DNA of 64,000 nucleotides from Dehalococcoidia bacterium UBA2991 (GTDB taxonomy: Bacteria; Chloroflexota; Dehalococcoidia; Tepidiformales; Tepidiformaceae). The translations under genes were made by a program, and so were the position numbers. Below, in pieces: positions 35,347 to 43,422 of the stretch. The notes below the pieces were generated by a model. The model had not been told where the DNA came from. It saw only the letters and a program-made list of their open reading frames with translations, and did no database searches. The stretch is from NCBI GenBank assembly GCA_002346645.1, contig DEAD01000013.1, forward strand, positions 41,260 through 105,259. The letters run 5' to 3'. Numbering within the stretch: the first letter of the stretch is position 1; each line of letters starts with the position of its first letter.

Positions 35347-36702
35347 TTAATGTCGGTTGCGGGGCCTACGACGACGGCGGGTTCGACTTGGAGGTGTCTG
35401 TTTGGCCGCTGCGGCGGGACGCGGTCCAAGCTGGCGAATTGAGTTCCAACCAGCATAGCTCGCGCTTGCCCCTAGCTCTGACTCAATCTCAAGCAAACGG
35501 TTGTACTTTGCTGTGCGCTCACTTCGAGCTGGAGCACCAGCCTTGATCTGGCCCGCACCTGTTGCCACAGCAAGATCAGCTATGAAGGTGTCCTCTGTTT
35601 CACCTGACCGGTGACTGATAACTGCAGTCCAGCCCGCTCGGTGAGCAAGGGCAATAGCATCCAGGGTTTCGCTAAGAGTGCCAATCTGATTGAGCTTGAT
35701 CAAAACGCTGTTAGCCGCGTTCTCATCAATACCACGTTGGATTCTCTCGGAGTTAGTAACCAAAAGATCGTCTCCAACAAGTTGAACATTGGTACCCAAG
35801 CGCTTGGCCAGGGCACTCCAACCCGACCAATCATCCTCAGCAAGGCCATCCTCAATCGAGGCTATTGGGTATCCCTCTATCCAACCAGCCCAGTGGTCGA
35901 TCAATCCCTCGCTAGAGAGCGTACGCCCCTCCTTCTGGAGCACGTATTTACCTCCCTGATAGAGCTCAGTCGTAGCTGGATCTAGGGCGATGACAAGATC
36001 AGCACCTGGACGATACCCAGCGTTTTCTATGGCCTTAACCACAACTTGCAAAGCTTCTTCGTTGCCCGAAAGAGATGGAGCAAACCCCCCCTCGTCCCCT
36101 ATGTTCGTGCTAAGGCCACCTTCTGACAGGATGTTCTTGAGAGACTGGTAGACCTCTACACCCATGCGGAGTCCTTCCGAAAAGGTCTCCGCTCCCACTG
36201 GCATAACCATGAATTCCTGGAAATCAGTGGACTCTTCAGCATGACGCCCACCATTGAGGATATTGAACATTGGCACCGGAAGAAGGTTTGCTGCAGCCCC
36301 TCCAAGATAGCGATATAGCGGCTCCTCAGCGGAGTCAGCAGCAGCACGTGCAACGGCGAGGGAAACGCCCAGGATCGCGTTAGCACCTAACCTTGCCTTA
36401 TTGGCCGTGCCATCAAGCTCAACCAGAATGCCATCGATAGCTCGCTGATCCGAGGCCGCCTGCCCTACTAGAGCAGCATTGATCTCGGAATTAACATTCT
36501 CAACAGCCTTGAGTACTCCCTTTCCCCCAAAGCGACCTATGAGGCCATCTCGCAGCTCTACTGCCTCATAGGCACCAGTAGACGCACCCGAAGGAACTGC
36601 AGCTTGTCCAACAGCCCCATCTTCAAGAAGAACTGACACCTGCACTGTAGGGTTTCCCCGAGAATCGAGGATCTCCCGGGCCACAAGTTCTTCAATCAAC
36701 AA
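35347..36702 (-). CDS. eno: Enolase with Arg-rich C-terminal extension
   Basis: 2-phosphoglycerate hydratase of glycolysis/gluconeogenesis, 451 aa. The N-terminus LVAREILDSRGNPTVQV, SGASTGAYEAVELRDG, NILNGGRHAEESTDFQEFMV, the Mg ligands in SIEDGLAEDDWSGW and LVGDDLLVTN, and ISHRSGETEDTFIADLAV are all intact. Standard enolases end soon after SYAG; this one continues about 30 residues with RTRRRRRPRNRH at the end. The start is TTG 36702, overlapping the stop of a 30-codon ORF. It is part of a def-microORF-eno-unknown operon. Confidence 0.95.
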   Translation of the reverse strand: MLIEELVAREILDSRGNPTVQVSVLLEDGAVGQAAVPSGASTGAYEAVELRDGLIGRFGGKGVLKAVENVNSEINAALVGQAASDQRAIDGILVELDGTANKARLGANAILGVSLAVARAAADSAEEPLYRYLGGAAANLLPVPMFNILNGGRHAEESTDFQEFMVMPVGAETFSEGLRMGVEVYQSLKNILSEGGLSTNIGDEGGFAPSLSGNEEALQVVVKAIENAGYRPGADLVIALDPATTELYQGGKYVLQKEGRTLSSEGLIDHWAGWIEGYPIASIEDGLAEDDWSGWSALAKRLGTNVQLVGDDLLVTNSERIQRGIDENAANSVLIKLNQIGTLSETLDAIALAHRAGWTAVISHRSGETEDTFIADLAVATGAGQIKAGAPARSERTAKYNRLLEIESELGASASYAGWNSIRQLGPRPAAAAKQTPPSRTRRRRRPRNRH

Positions 36703-36788
36703 CAGAGAGTACCTTTCACCAAGCGCTCAATAGCATCGATTGCAGCAGCTGCATCGCCACATGTCTCACCACCGATCACCCCAATCAT
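36696..36788 (-). CDS. 30-residue micro-ORF coupling def to eno
   Basis: A short frame starts at ATG 36788, whose A is the last base of the def stop (TGATG). It is preceded by GAGGAGGAG, the C-terminal Glu codons of def that double as Shine-Dalgarno. It ends with TGA at 36698-36696, overlapping the TTG start of eno. It encodes MIGVIGGETCGDAAAAIDAI followed by ERLVKGTLCC, with three cysteines. Placement and double coupling suggest it is translated, either as a leader that delivers ribosomes to the weak eno start or as a small protein. No homologue is recognised. Confidence 0.45.
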   Translation of the reverse strand: MIGVIGGETCGDAAAAIDAIERLVKGTLCC

Positions 36789-37291
36789 CACTCCTCCTCC
36801 TCTGCAACGGGGTCAATACGAACTAGGGAATCAGAACTTCCCAAATAGTCGATATATAAAATGCCGTTGAGATGGTCGATTTCATGCTCAAGAGCCTCCG
36901 CAAGAAGATCATTCTCAGCGCGGATACGGACCTCCTTGCCGGTAGCTGGATCAATACCCTTCACAAGCACTTTCACTGAACGGGTAATCTCACCTCGAAA
37001 ACCAGGAACCGACAGGCATCCTTCGTTTAAAAGGCGTTCACCCGAACGTTTAATGATTTGAGGATTAAGTAGAGAAAACGGCTCTGCAGGCGGTGTATCT
37101 AAGACAATTACCTGCAGAGGTATTCCAATCTGAGGCGCAGCAAGGCCCACACCGGGGGCGTCGTACATCGTCTCAAACATGTCTTCGATCAGCTTAGGAA
37201 TGCTCGAGTCTCGTACGCGAACACGCTTAGCCTTCTGTCTAAGCACAGGATCTCCAGCACGTCGAATCGGATGAATAGTCACCAATCTCAT
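36788..37291 (-). CDS. def: Peptide deformylase
   Basis: Metalloenzyme removing N-formyl groups from new proteins. Motif 1 GVGLAAPQIG (47-56), motif 2 EGCLSVPG with metal ligand Cys92 and motif 3 HEIDHLNG with His136, Glu137 and His140 are complete. The start is taken at ATG 37291 (167 aa), because MRLVTIHPIRRAGDPVLR fits the family; the frame can extend to GTG 37321. No Shine-Dalgarno is obvious. The acidic C-terminus ends EEEE. It is divergent from nadB and opens the def-eno operon. Confidence 0.94.
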   Translation of the reverse strand: MRLVTIHPIRRAGDPVLRQKAKRVRVRDSSIPKLIEDMFETMYDAPGVGLAAPQIGIPLQVIVLDTPPAEPFSLLNPQIIKRSGERLLNEGCLSVPGFRGEITRSVKVLVKGIDPATGKEVRIRAENDLLAEALEHEIDHLNGILYIDYLGSSDSLVRIDPVAEEEE

Positions 37292-37362
37292 TGTACGTAG
37301 GCGAACGATTGGAGCGACCACTAGGCTGTACAGAAGATCTCGCAGTGGCTTCGTGTAGGACG

Positions 37363-37368
37363 TACACT
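37363..37368 (+). promoter_or_regulatory. Leaderless-type -10 (TACACT) for nadB
   Basis: TACACT ends 7 nt upstream of the GTG at 37376. No Shine-Dalgarno is present. The divergent def gene starts 85 bp away, so the two promoters lie back to back. Confidence 0.55.
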
Positions 37369-37375
37369 AACTACT

Positions 37376-38920
37376 GTGAGCGATCCCCCACGGGCGGAAG
37401 GCCAATACAGGGCGATTGTGATCGGCAGCGGTATGGCAGGACTCTTTGCAGCTCTAGAAGCTAGCTCCCTGGGGCCTGTGTTACTCGCTACTAAAGCGGA
37501 GCTTCATGAGGGGAACACCCGGCATGCTCAGGGAGGTATCGCTGCCGCAATAGGACCAGGCGACTCTCCCGAACAACACCTGGCCGACACAGTGGCAGCA
37601 GGAGCAGGGCTCGTCAACGAAGAAAATGCTCGAATCCTTGTAGAAAGCGCATCCCGCCGCATTAGCGATCTCAGACGCTATGGGGTCCACTTCGATAGTG
37701 AAGGCGTAGGCCCAGCTTTTGGCCGCGAGGGCGCACACGGCCAAGCGCGAGTTCTCCACGCACTCGGCGACCGCACAGGAGCCGCCGTTGAGACAGCACT
37801 TGCAGAACAGGTGAAAAACGGCCGGGTAGTTATATACGAACACACCCTAGCGGTGGAGATCGTAATGGTAGAAGGCCAAACGGTAGGAATACGAGCACTA
37901 GAGCAGCAATCTGGAATCGAACATTTCTTCGAAGCCTCCGCCGTCATACTCGCCACAGGTGGGGCAGGTGCGGCTTTCTCTCACACTACGAATACACCCG
38001 TTGCCACTGGCGATGGCATCTCTCTCGCCTTTGCAGCTGGTGCTGAAGTTACCGACCTCGAGTTCTATCAGTTTCATCCGACTGCTTTTCGCCAGGAGGG
38101 AGCCCCACCATTCCTCATTTCAGAGGCCCTACGCGGAGAGGGTGCCGTGCTTCGCAACCACAGGGGCCAGGCATTCATGGGCCGCTATCATGAGCTCGCT
38201 GACCTGGCCCCCCGTGACATCGTAGCGAGGGCAATGATCTCCGAGATGCGCGCCTCTAATTCGGACCATATTTGGCTCGACTGCACAGTGCTGAATAATC
38301 TCAACCCGATCGAAAGGTTCCCAGGAATTGCAAGCTTCTGCAGAGAAAGAGGCATCGATCTTCGCAAGGATCACATTCCAGTAGCCCCAGCTGCCCACTA
38401 CCTTATGGGAGGTGTCCGCACTGACAACTGGGGTCGGACAACAGTGCCGGGGCTTTATGCCTGCGGAGAGAGCGCCGCTACGGGAGTACACGGTGCCAAC
38501 CGGCTAGCAAGCAATTCCTTGCTAGAAACCGTAGTTTTTGCCAAGCGGGCAGTGGAACATATTGAAAGCAACACTGGTGGTGCGATGCCCCCCAGCTCGG
38601 ACTCAATACCCTTCCTACCAGCAGGAGGCGCTCCAGTTGATATCTCTACAATTCAGCGTCTTCTCTGGAAACACGCCGGTATCGAACGCACCGGGCAAGA
38701 GCTTCGTGCAGGGCTTGCCGTGGTAAGAGCATGGCCCATGAACCCCAGAGTGGTTTCCCGAGAAAATCACGAGCTTGCCTGGTTGTCTATATTCGCCGAG
38801 CTGCTGCTGACAGCAGCTCTTATCCGGGAAGAAAGCCGAGGAGCACACTTCCGGACTGACTTCCCCCAGCGCGACGACGAACGCTGGGGACGACATCTGG
38901 TGTTTCACCGTGCGGATTGA
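37376..38920 (+). CDS. nadB: L-aspartate oxidase
   Basis: FAD enzyme oxidising L-aspartate to iminoaspartate, the first step of de novo NAD synthesis. The FAD motif IVIGSGMAGLFAALEA is at the N-terminus. NTRHAQGGIAAAIGPGDSPEQHLADT, EFYQFHPTAF, APAAHYLMGGVRTDNWGRT and GVHGANRLASNSLLE are conserved in NadB and absent from most fumarate reductases. Length 514 aa. The GTG start follows a leaderless-type TACACT-N7. nadC overlaps its end by 11 bp, forming a nadB-nadC pair. nadA is not adjacent. Confidence 0.95.
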   Translation: MSDPPRAEGQYRAIVIGSGMAGLFAALEASSLGPVLLATKAELHEGNTRHAQGGIAAAIGPGDSPEQHLADTVAAGAGLVNEENARILVESASRRISDLRRYGVHFDSEGVGPAFGREGAHGQARVLHALGDRTGAAVETALAEQVKNGRVVIYEHTLAVEIVMVEGQTVGIRALEQQSGIEHFFEASAVILATGGAGAAFSHTTNTPVATGDGISLAFAAGAEVTDLEFYQFHPTAFRQEGAPPFLISEALRGEGAVLRNHRGQAFMGRYHELADLAPRDIVARAMISEMRASNSDHIWLDCTVLNNLNPIERFPGIASFCRERGIDLRKDHIPVAPAAHYLMGGVRTDNWGRTTVPGLYACGESAATGVHGANRLASNSLLETVVFAKRAVEHIESNTGGAMPPSSDSIPFLPAGGAPVDISTIQRLLWKHAGIERTGQELRAGLAVVRAWPMNPRVVSRENHELAWLSIFAELLLTAALIREESRGAHFRTDFPQRDDERWGRHLVFHRAD

Positions 38921-39782
38921 GCCACCTCCGGCGGAGGTGGTCGACTCCATCGTGCACACTGCATTAGCAGAAGATCGCGCCCTTGAGGACATCACAACCC
39001 AGGCCACTATCAACCCACAATTAAACGCATTTGCACGGCTAGTCGCTAAACAAGAGGGCATTGTCTGTGGCTTGGATATAGCCGGAGAGGTATTTGCAGC
39101 ACTCAATTCAAAAATCATTTACGAAACCCACAGCCCTGAAGGAACTGCCGTAACTCCTGATATGTTGGTCGCGGTCGCTACAGGACCAGCGCAACCGCTC
39201 CTTGCGGGGGAACGTACTGCCCTAAACCTGGTTCAACATCTCTCTGGTATCGCCACCCTTACGAGGCTTTATGTAGACCTGGTAGCAGGAACCAACTGCG
39301 TCATCCTGGACACACGGAAAACAACTCCCGGCCTTCGCGACCTTGAGAAGTACGCCGTTCGATGTGGGGGCGGCACGAACCACCGTAGGGACCTGGTACA
39401 GATGGCAATGATTAAAGACAATCATCGCAAAGCGATTGGGCAACAAGCCGATACGCTTGTCGAAGCCGTGACCACAATCCGGCAGCGAGCACCCGGAATC
39501 CCAGTGGAAATAGAGGTAGATTCCCTCGATGAACTAGGGGCAGCTATAGCTGCCAAACCCGAATGGATCCTGCTCGACAACATGACGATCGAACAGATGC
39601 GGAATGCGGTGGGGCTTGTAGAAGGAAGAGTGAAGCTAGAGGCGAGTGGAGGCATTACGCTGGAACTAGTCGCGGAGATTGCCAGCACCGGCGTTGATGC
39701 CATCTCCTCCGGTGCATTGACGCACAGCGCACCAGCCCTAGATATCTCTCTTGATATCGTCTTCGAAGACTCAGTCAGCTAG
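38910..39782 (+). CDS. nadC: Nicotinate-nucleotide pyrophosphorylase (quinolinate phosphoribosyltransferase)
   Basis: Converts quinolinate and PRPP to nicotinate mononucleotide. The hallmarks ERTALNLVQHLSGIAT, DTRKTTPGLRDLEKYAVRCGGGTNHR and MIKDNH are present. The C-terminal barrel has VEIEVDSLDEL, LLDNM, EASGGI and DAISSGALTHS. Length 290 aa is standard. The GTG start lies 11 bp inside nadB, so the two are coupled. Its stop overlaps the convergent sugar-phosphate isomerase-like gene by 4 bp. Confidence 0.95.
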   Translation: MRIEPPPAEVVDSIVHTALAEDRALEDITTQATINPQLNAFARLVAKQEGIVCGLDIAGEVFAALNSKIIYETHSPEGTAVTPDMLVAVATGPAQPLLAGERTALNLVQHLSGIATLTRLYVDLVAGTNCVILDTRKTTPGLRDLEKYAVRCGGGTNHRRDLVQMAMIKDNHRKAIGQQADTLVEAVTTIRQRAPGIPVEIEVDSLDELGAAIAAKPEWILLDNMTIEQMRNAVGLVEGRVKLEASGGITLELVAEIASTGVDAISSGALTHSAPALDISLDIVFEDSVS

Positions 39783-40693
39783 GCCAAGCCCACGGAACGA
39801 AGAAAGGCAGGTGCCTGGCGAACGGCCTCGTCAGGTTCATGTTGATCAATCTCAAGCGTTATCGCGTCGAGGGAACCCAGGCCCTCAGCAACCATGCTCC
39901 AATCTAGAGTTGCCGTTCCTGGAACACGATGATCAAGTTCATCCCGCACATCGTGAACGTGAGCCCCAACGAGGGAGTTGGGCAGGGTCTCAAACCAGAC
40001 CCCGTGAGGAAAGAAACCTAGGCGATCAAGCACCTCTGCATGACCGGTATCGTGCCAGTGCCCAGCTTCTTCGGCTGTAAAATCCTCCAGGAGTAACCGG
40101 GACTCACTCGGAAGTGGGATCTGGTGATACTGCAAACGGTTTTCAATTCCAATAACAACGTTGTGGGGACGAGCGACCTCTACGAGCTTCTCTAGGGAGA
40201 TTCGTGCAGCTTCGAGATAAGCAGGGGCAGCCTCAGCACGACGACTTTTCATCTCCAAACGAGCCTCTTCGGCCCGACCACTACTAACTTCTGCTTCCCG
40301 GTAAAGCCTATACAGCTCTGCTTCCGGGTCTTCCCAATCCATTTCGACCTCGCCCAGGTGAACAACGAGAGCAGAGGCACCTGCTTCAATGGCCCACTCA
40401 AGGCTGTACAAGGCATGCTGCAATGCCTCGGCATGTTCACTCTTTTGGGTTGCGGCGAGGTTTAGTTCGGCGTTGCTCTTGCCCCCAGGAAGCTCGAAAT
40501 ATGGCGCAGGTTGGTGGATAGACCTCACCGGTAAAACATCGCAATCCAAAATGGCACGCAGCTTTTCTTTGGAAGTGGAGTGCGAAACCTCTATGGCATC
40601 GTAGCCAGCATCGGCCGCGTAACAGGCAAACGCTTCCCCCTCAGAGAAACGCTCTTGCTGGGCATACATCGTAGAAAGCGCAATCGTCTTCAC
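39779..40693 (-). CDS. Sugar phosphate isomerase/epimerase-like TIM-barrel protein
   Basis: Xylose-isomerase-like TIM barrel (AP endonuclease 2 superfamily), 304 aa. Conserved elements are DAGYDAIEVSHS, ALVVHLGEVEMDWEDPEAELYRLYREAE, NVVIGIENRLQYHQIP with a likely metal-ligand Glu, DTGHAEVLDRLG and VGAHVHDVRDELDHRVPGTATLDW. These ordered Glu/Asp/His positions match a divalent-metal barrel acting on sugars or inositol-like compounds. The start is GTG with GGAGG. It ends the dxr-rseP-orf-isomerase operon. Exact substrate is unknown. Confidence 0.82.
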   Translation of the reverse strand: MKTIALSTMYAQQERFSEGEAFACYAADAGYDAIEVSHSTSKEKLRAILDCDVLPVRSIHQPAPYFELPGGKSNAELNLAATQKSEHAEALQHALYSLEWAIEAGASALVVHLGEVEMDWEDPEAELYRLYREAEVSSGRAEEARLEMKSRRAEAAPAYLEAARISLEKLVEVARPHNVVIGIENRLQYHQIPLPSESRLLLEDFTAEEAGHWHDTGHAEVLDRLGFFPHGVWFETLPNSLVGAHVHDVRDELDHRVPGTATLDWSMVAEGLGSLDAITLEIDQHEPDEAVRQAPAFLRSVGLA

Positions 40694-40712
40694 CTTACCT
40701 CCAAGGGGTACC

Positions 40713-40979
40713 TTACCGCCGGTGGGTCATTCGCTGAATCGCGAGCACTAGAGCAGGGAACACAAACGCAAGGACAAAGCTGAGGATTAGCCCCAAGCCG
40801 TCTTGGCGGATGAGCAAAGGTACCGCCAGTCCGCCTACGACGCCTGAAAGCAAACTAATCGGGATATGGCGCAAGCCTGCATTTCCCCGAGTGATTACGC
40901 TCAATATGAGCCAAGGAACAAAGCCAATCGCAAGCCACCCGAGAGTGTAGAGCGTGAGGAATAGCAGAGAGAAAAGCAC
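40713..40979 (-). CDS. Small integral membrane protein, unknown
   Basis: 88 aa, almost wholly hydrophobic, with three likely membrane spans: LLFLTLYTLGWLAIGFVPWLILSV, SLLSGVVGGLAVPLLI and GLILSFVLAFVFPALVLAIQRM. It ends in a short basic tail (THRR). The start is GTG, 9 bp after rseP, and the next gene follows by 19 bp, so it belongs to the dxr operon. No family is recognised. A helper of the RseP protease is possible but unsupported. Confidence 0.7.
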   Translation of the reverse strand: MLFSLLFLTLYTLGWLAIGFVPWLILSVITRGNAGLRHIPISLLSGVVGGLAVPLLIRQDGLGLILSFVLAFVFPALVLAIQRMTHRR

Positions 40980-40988
40980 AGCAGCCTA

Positions 40989-42179
40989 TCAAGTAATGAG
41001 CCGACTAATGTCGAAGAAGGTAATAACAAGAATGCCGCTCAGCAGCATTGCGAACCCAACCAAATGAACTAACGATTCTTTCTCAGGCGAAATACGCCGG
41101 CCACCGCGTAGAAGTTCGACCAACACAAAGAACATGCGACCCCCATCCAGCGCAGGAATGGGCAAAGCGTTGAACACTGCTAATGAGAGACTTAGGAGAG
41201 CTGCCAGCTCAATTAGGGGCCGCCAACCTGCATCTTCTACGATGTCCCCGGTAGTGCTCGCAATGCCCACTGGACCAGAGAGGAGAGGTTGGTCGGGATT
41301 AGCACCACTGCTGCCGTTCACCCGTACTTGGATCTCGTTCTTTGTGACAATGACAGCATCGACCATCGATTGCCAACCTCGAGGAATAGCTTCCCAAGGC
41401 GGATAGGAAACGGTTTCGCTAAAGGGAAACTGTTGACGACAACCGATGGGGTTCCCGGCGGAATCCAAGTCACTACAAACAGTTGGGGCCCCCACACGAA
41501 TACCAGTCGGTCCCTGGCCTTCAGGAGGACGCCAACGGGCGTACAACTCCGCCCCTAGCGTCGAATTACCCCGCGAAATAACCCACGTCTGGGTTTCCCC
41601 AATGAACCGGCGTGTATGAAAGATCAACTCACTAACATTACGAACCTCTCGACCATTCACCTCCATCACAACGTCCCCTGCCTGCAGCCCCTGATCTGGA
41701 CGAGAGCCATCACGCTCAAAGCCAGTAATCACTGCCATTGCGGCGGGTGAATCTGGCATCACTTCCGAAACCTGTGCAAGATTGAGAGCACGCTCCCGCG
41801 GAACCATGAAAGCTATCGAAAAAAGCAAAAGCGCCAGGCCGAGATTCATCACAACGCCTGCACCCATGACAGTAAATCGCTTCCAATGGGCCGCAGCGGC
41901 TAGCGATCTGGGATCGGAGGGATCTTCCTCCCCAAGCATTCGGACGAACCCACCAATGGGCAGCCAATTGATGGTGTATTCCGTCTCCCCAATGCGGCAA
42001 GCCAGGCCCTTTACTCGAGGGGGAAAGCCAATACCGAACTCGAGCACCTTGATTCCAAACGCCTTTGCCACAATGAAATGCCCAAGCTCATGAATAACGA
42101 CGAGGGGAACCAAAAGGGCGAGGAAAATCAGGGCTGACCGAAGAACATCAACCAAATCAAACGCGGCAAGAAAAGTCAC
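40989..42179 (-). CDS. rseP: Site-2 intramembrane zinc protease (RseP/RasP family)
   Basis: Membrane metalloprotease that cleaves transmembrane segments, typically anti-sigma factors and signal-peptide remnants. The first span carries HELGH (His30, Glu31, His34). The periplasmic middle holds one PDZ domain (PAAMAVITGFERDGSRPDQGLQAGDVVMEVNG). The second zinc motif ALPIPALDGGRMFF is in the third span. Length 396 aa fits single-PDZ RasP. The GTG overlaps the dxr stop (GTGA). The dxr-rseP order is common in bacteria. No sigma/anti-sigma pair is nearby. Confidence 0.94.
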   Translation of the reverse strand: MTFLAAFDLVDVLRSALIFLALLVPLVVIHELGHFIVAKAFGIKVLEFGIGFPPRVKGLACRIGETEYTINWLPIGGFVRMLGEEDPSDPRSLAAAAHWKRFTVMGAGVVMNLGLALLLFSIAFMVPRERALNLAQVSEVMPDSPAAMAVITGFERDGSRPDQGLQAGDVVMEVNGREVRNVSELIFHTRRFIGETQTWVISRGNSTLGAELYARWRPPEGQGPTGIRVGAPTVCSDLDSAGNPIGCRQQFPFSETVSYPPWEAIPRGWQSMVDAVIVTKNEIQVRVNGSSGANPDQPLLSGPVGIASTTGDIVEDAGWRPLIELAALLSLSLAVFNALPIPALDGGRMFFVLVELLRGGRRISPEKESLVHLVGFAMLLSGILVITFFDISRLIT

Positions 42180-43327
42180 TCCCTACCCACCCCTGGAGCC
42201 ACTTCTGCCGCAGATCGTGCCCACTGATCAGCAGCGAAGACCGCTTCGAGATCCGGGTTCGGAGTAGAGTCATGCTTCTCCATCACCCCTTCGATAACGC
42301 CAGGAATGTCCAGGAACCCTATCTCACCAGCCATAAAGCGTTCGACAGCAATCTCATCGGCAGCAGCCATTACAGCAGGATATGTACCACCCAGTCGCCC
42401 AGCCTCCATCGCTAGCCCCAGACAAGGAAACCGTGCGATGTCAGGCTCACCAAAGGTGAGCTGACCAACTGCCGCCAGGTCTAGCGCTGGGGCTGGCGGC
42501 TCTGGCATTCGCTCAGGGTAGGCAAGGGCACACTGTATAGGGAGTCGCATATCTGGAACGCCTAGCTGGGCCTTCACACTACCGTCACTAAACTCCACAA
42601 GTGAGTGGACGATGGACTCCCGGTGTAGAACAACCTGAACTGCCTCCATCGATACATCGAAGAGCCACATTGCCTCAATGGTTTCCATCCCTTTATTCAT
42701 TAGGGTGGCGCAATCGACCGTTATCTTGTCCCCCATGTTCCAAGTGGGATGTTTCAGGGCTTGGGCAGGCGTGACTGCTGCAAGTTGGCCAGGGTCGTAA
42801 TCACGAAACGCCCCGCCACTAGCGGTAAGCATGATGCGCCGGATACCGTTGACCTCTTCACCCCAGAGACATTGCCAGATAGCTGAGTGTTCACTATCAA
42901 CAGGACGAAGTTGACCCTTCCCAACAAGCATCGCGTGTCGAATTAGATGACCCGCCATTACGAGCGCTTCCTTATTCGCAATTGCAACGGGTTTACCTGA
43001 CTCCAAGGCAGATATTGTTGGCAGCAGACCAGCTGCTCCAGCAGTACCAGCAAGCACGATGTCAACATCGTCGGCAACTGCCATCTCTTCCATCGGCAAC
43101 CAAGTGGCCCCTGCCGCCGCAATAGCATCGTCGAGAACAGCATCCCGCTTAGCAGCAAAGACGTACCGGGGCCGTAAACCGACTACCTGTTCAGCAAGTA
43201 GCGTAGTGTTCCGACCAGCCGCTAACGCCGTAATCTCAAAGAAACCAGGTAATTGGCGGGTTACATCAATGGCCTGTTGCCCAATCGACCCAGTGGAGCC
43301 AAGAACCGCAATCCGTTTGGGAGTCAT
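42176..43327 (-). CDS. dxr: 1-deoxy-D-xylulose 5-phosphate reductoisomerase
   Basis: Second step of the MEP isoprenoid pathway, NADPH-dependent. The N-terminus KRIAVLGSTGSIGQQAIDV is the cofactor fold. NKEALVMAG, PVDSEHSAIWQCL, MLTASGGAFRD, HPTWNMGDKITVDCATLMNKG and the metal Glu/Asp set are complete. The start is ATG 43327 (383 aa): TACGAT ends exactly 6 nt upstream, whereas GTG 43333 would place the hexamer against the start codon. It opens the dxr-rseP-orf-isomerase operon. Confidence 0.95.
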   Translation of the reverse strand: MTPKRIAVLGSTGSIGQQAIDVTRQLPGFFEITALAAGRNTTLLAEQVVGLRPRYVFAAKRDAVLDDAIAAAGATWLPMEEMAVADDVDIVLAGTAGAAGLLPTISALESGKPVAIANKEALVMAGHLIRHAMLVGKGQLRPVDSEHSAIWQCLWGEEVNGIRRIMLTASGGAFRDYDPGQLAAVTPAQALKHPTWNMGDKITVDCATLMNKGMETIEAMWLFDVSMEAVQVVLHRESIVHSLVEFSDGSVKAQLGVPDMRLPIQCALAYPERMPEPPAPALDLAAVGQLTFGEPDIARFPCLGLAMEAGRLGGTYPAVMAAADEIAVERFMAGEIGFLDIPGVIEGVMEKHDSTPNPDLEAVFAADQWARSAAEVAPGVGRE

Positions 43328-43333
43328 ACTCAC

Positions 43334-43339
43334 ATCGTA
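43334..43339 (-). promoter_or_regulatory. Leaderless-type -10 (TACGAT) for the dxr operon
   Basis: On the minus strand TACGAT (43339-43334) is followed by GTGAGT and ATG 43327. The hexamer abuts the alternative GTG, so that codon would lie upstream of the expected transcription start. Confidence 0.57.
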
Positions 43340-43410
43340 GCCCGCACCAGCCCCCTTGTCTGCGAAACCCTCTCTAAGAACGACCCCTAGGCCATGGGGG
43401 CCAATAGCAC

Positions 43411-43416
43411 TAGCAT
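43411..43416 (+). promoter_or_regulatory. Leaderless-type -10 (TAGCAT) for the sugar-nucleotide epimerase
   Basis: TAGCAT ends 6 nt upstream of ATG 43423, the same hexamer and spacing as pncC. No Shine-Dalgarno is present. The divergent dxr promoter lies about 70 bp to the left. Confidence 0.57.
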
Positions 43417-43422
43417 GACGCT

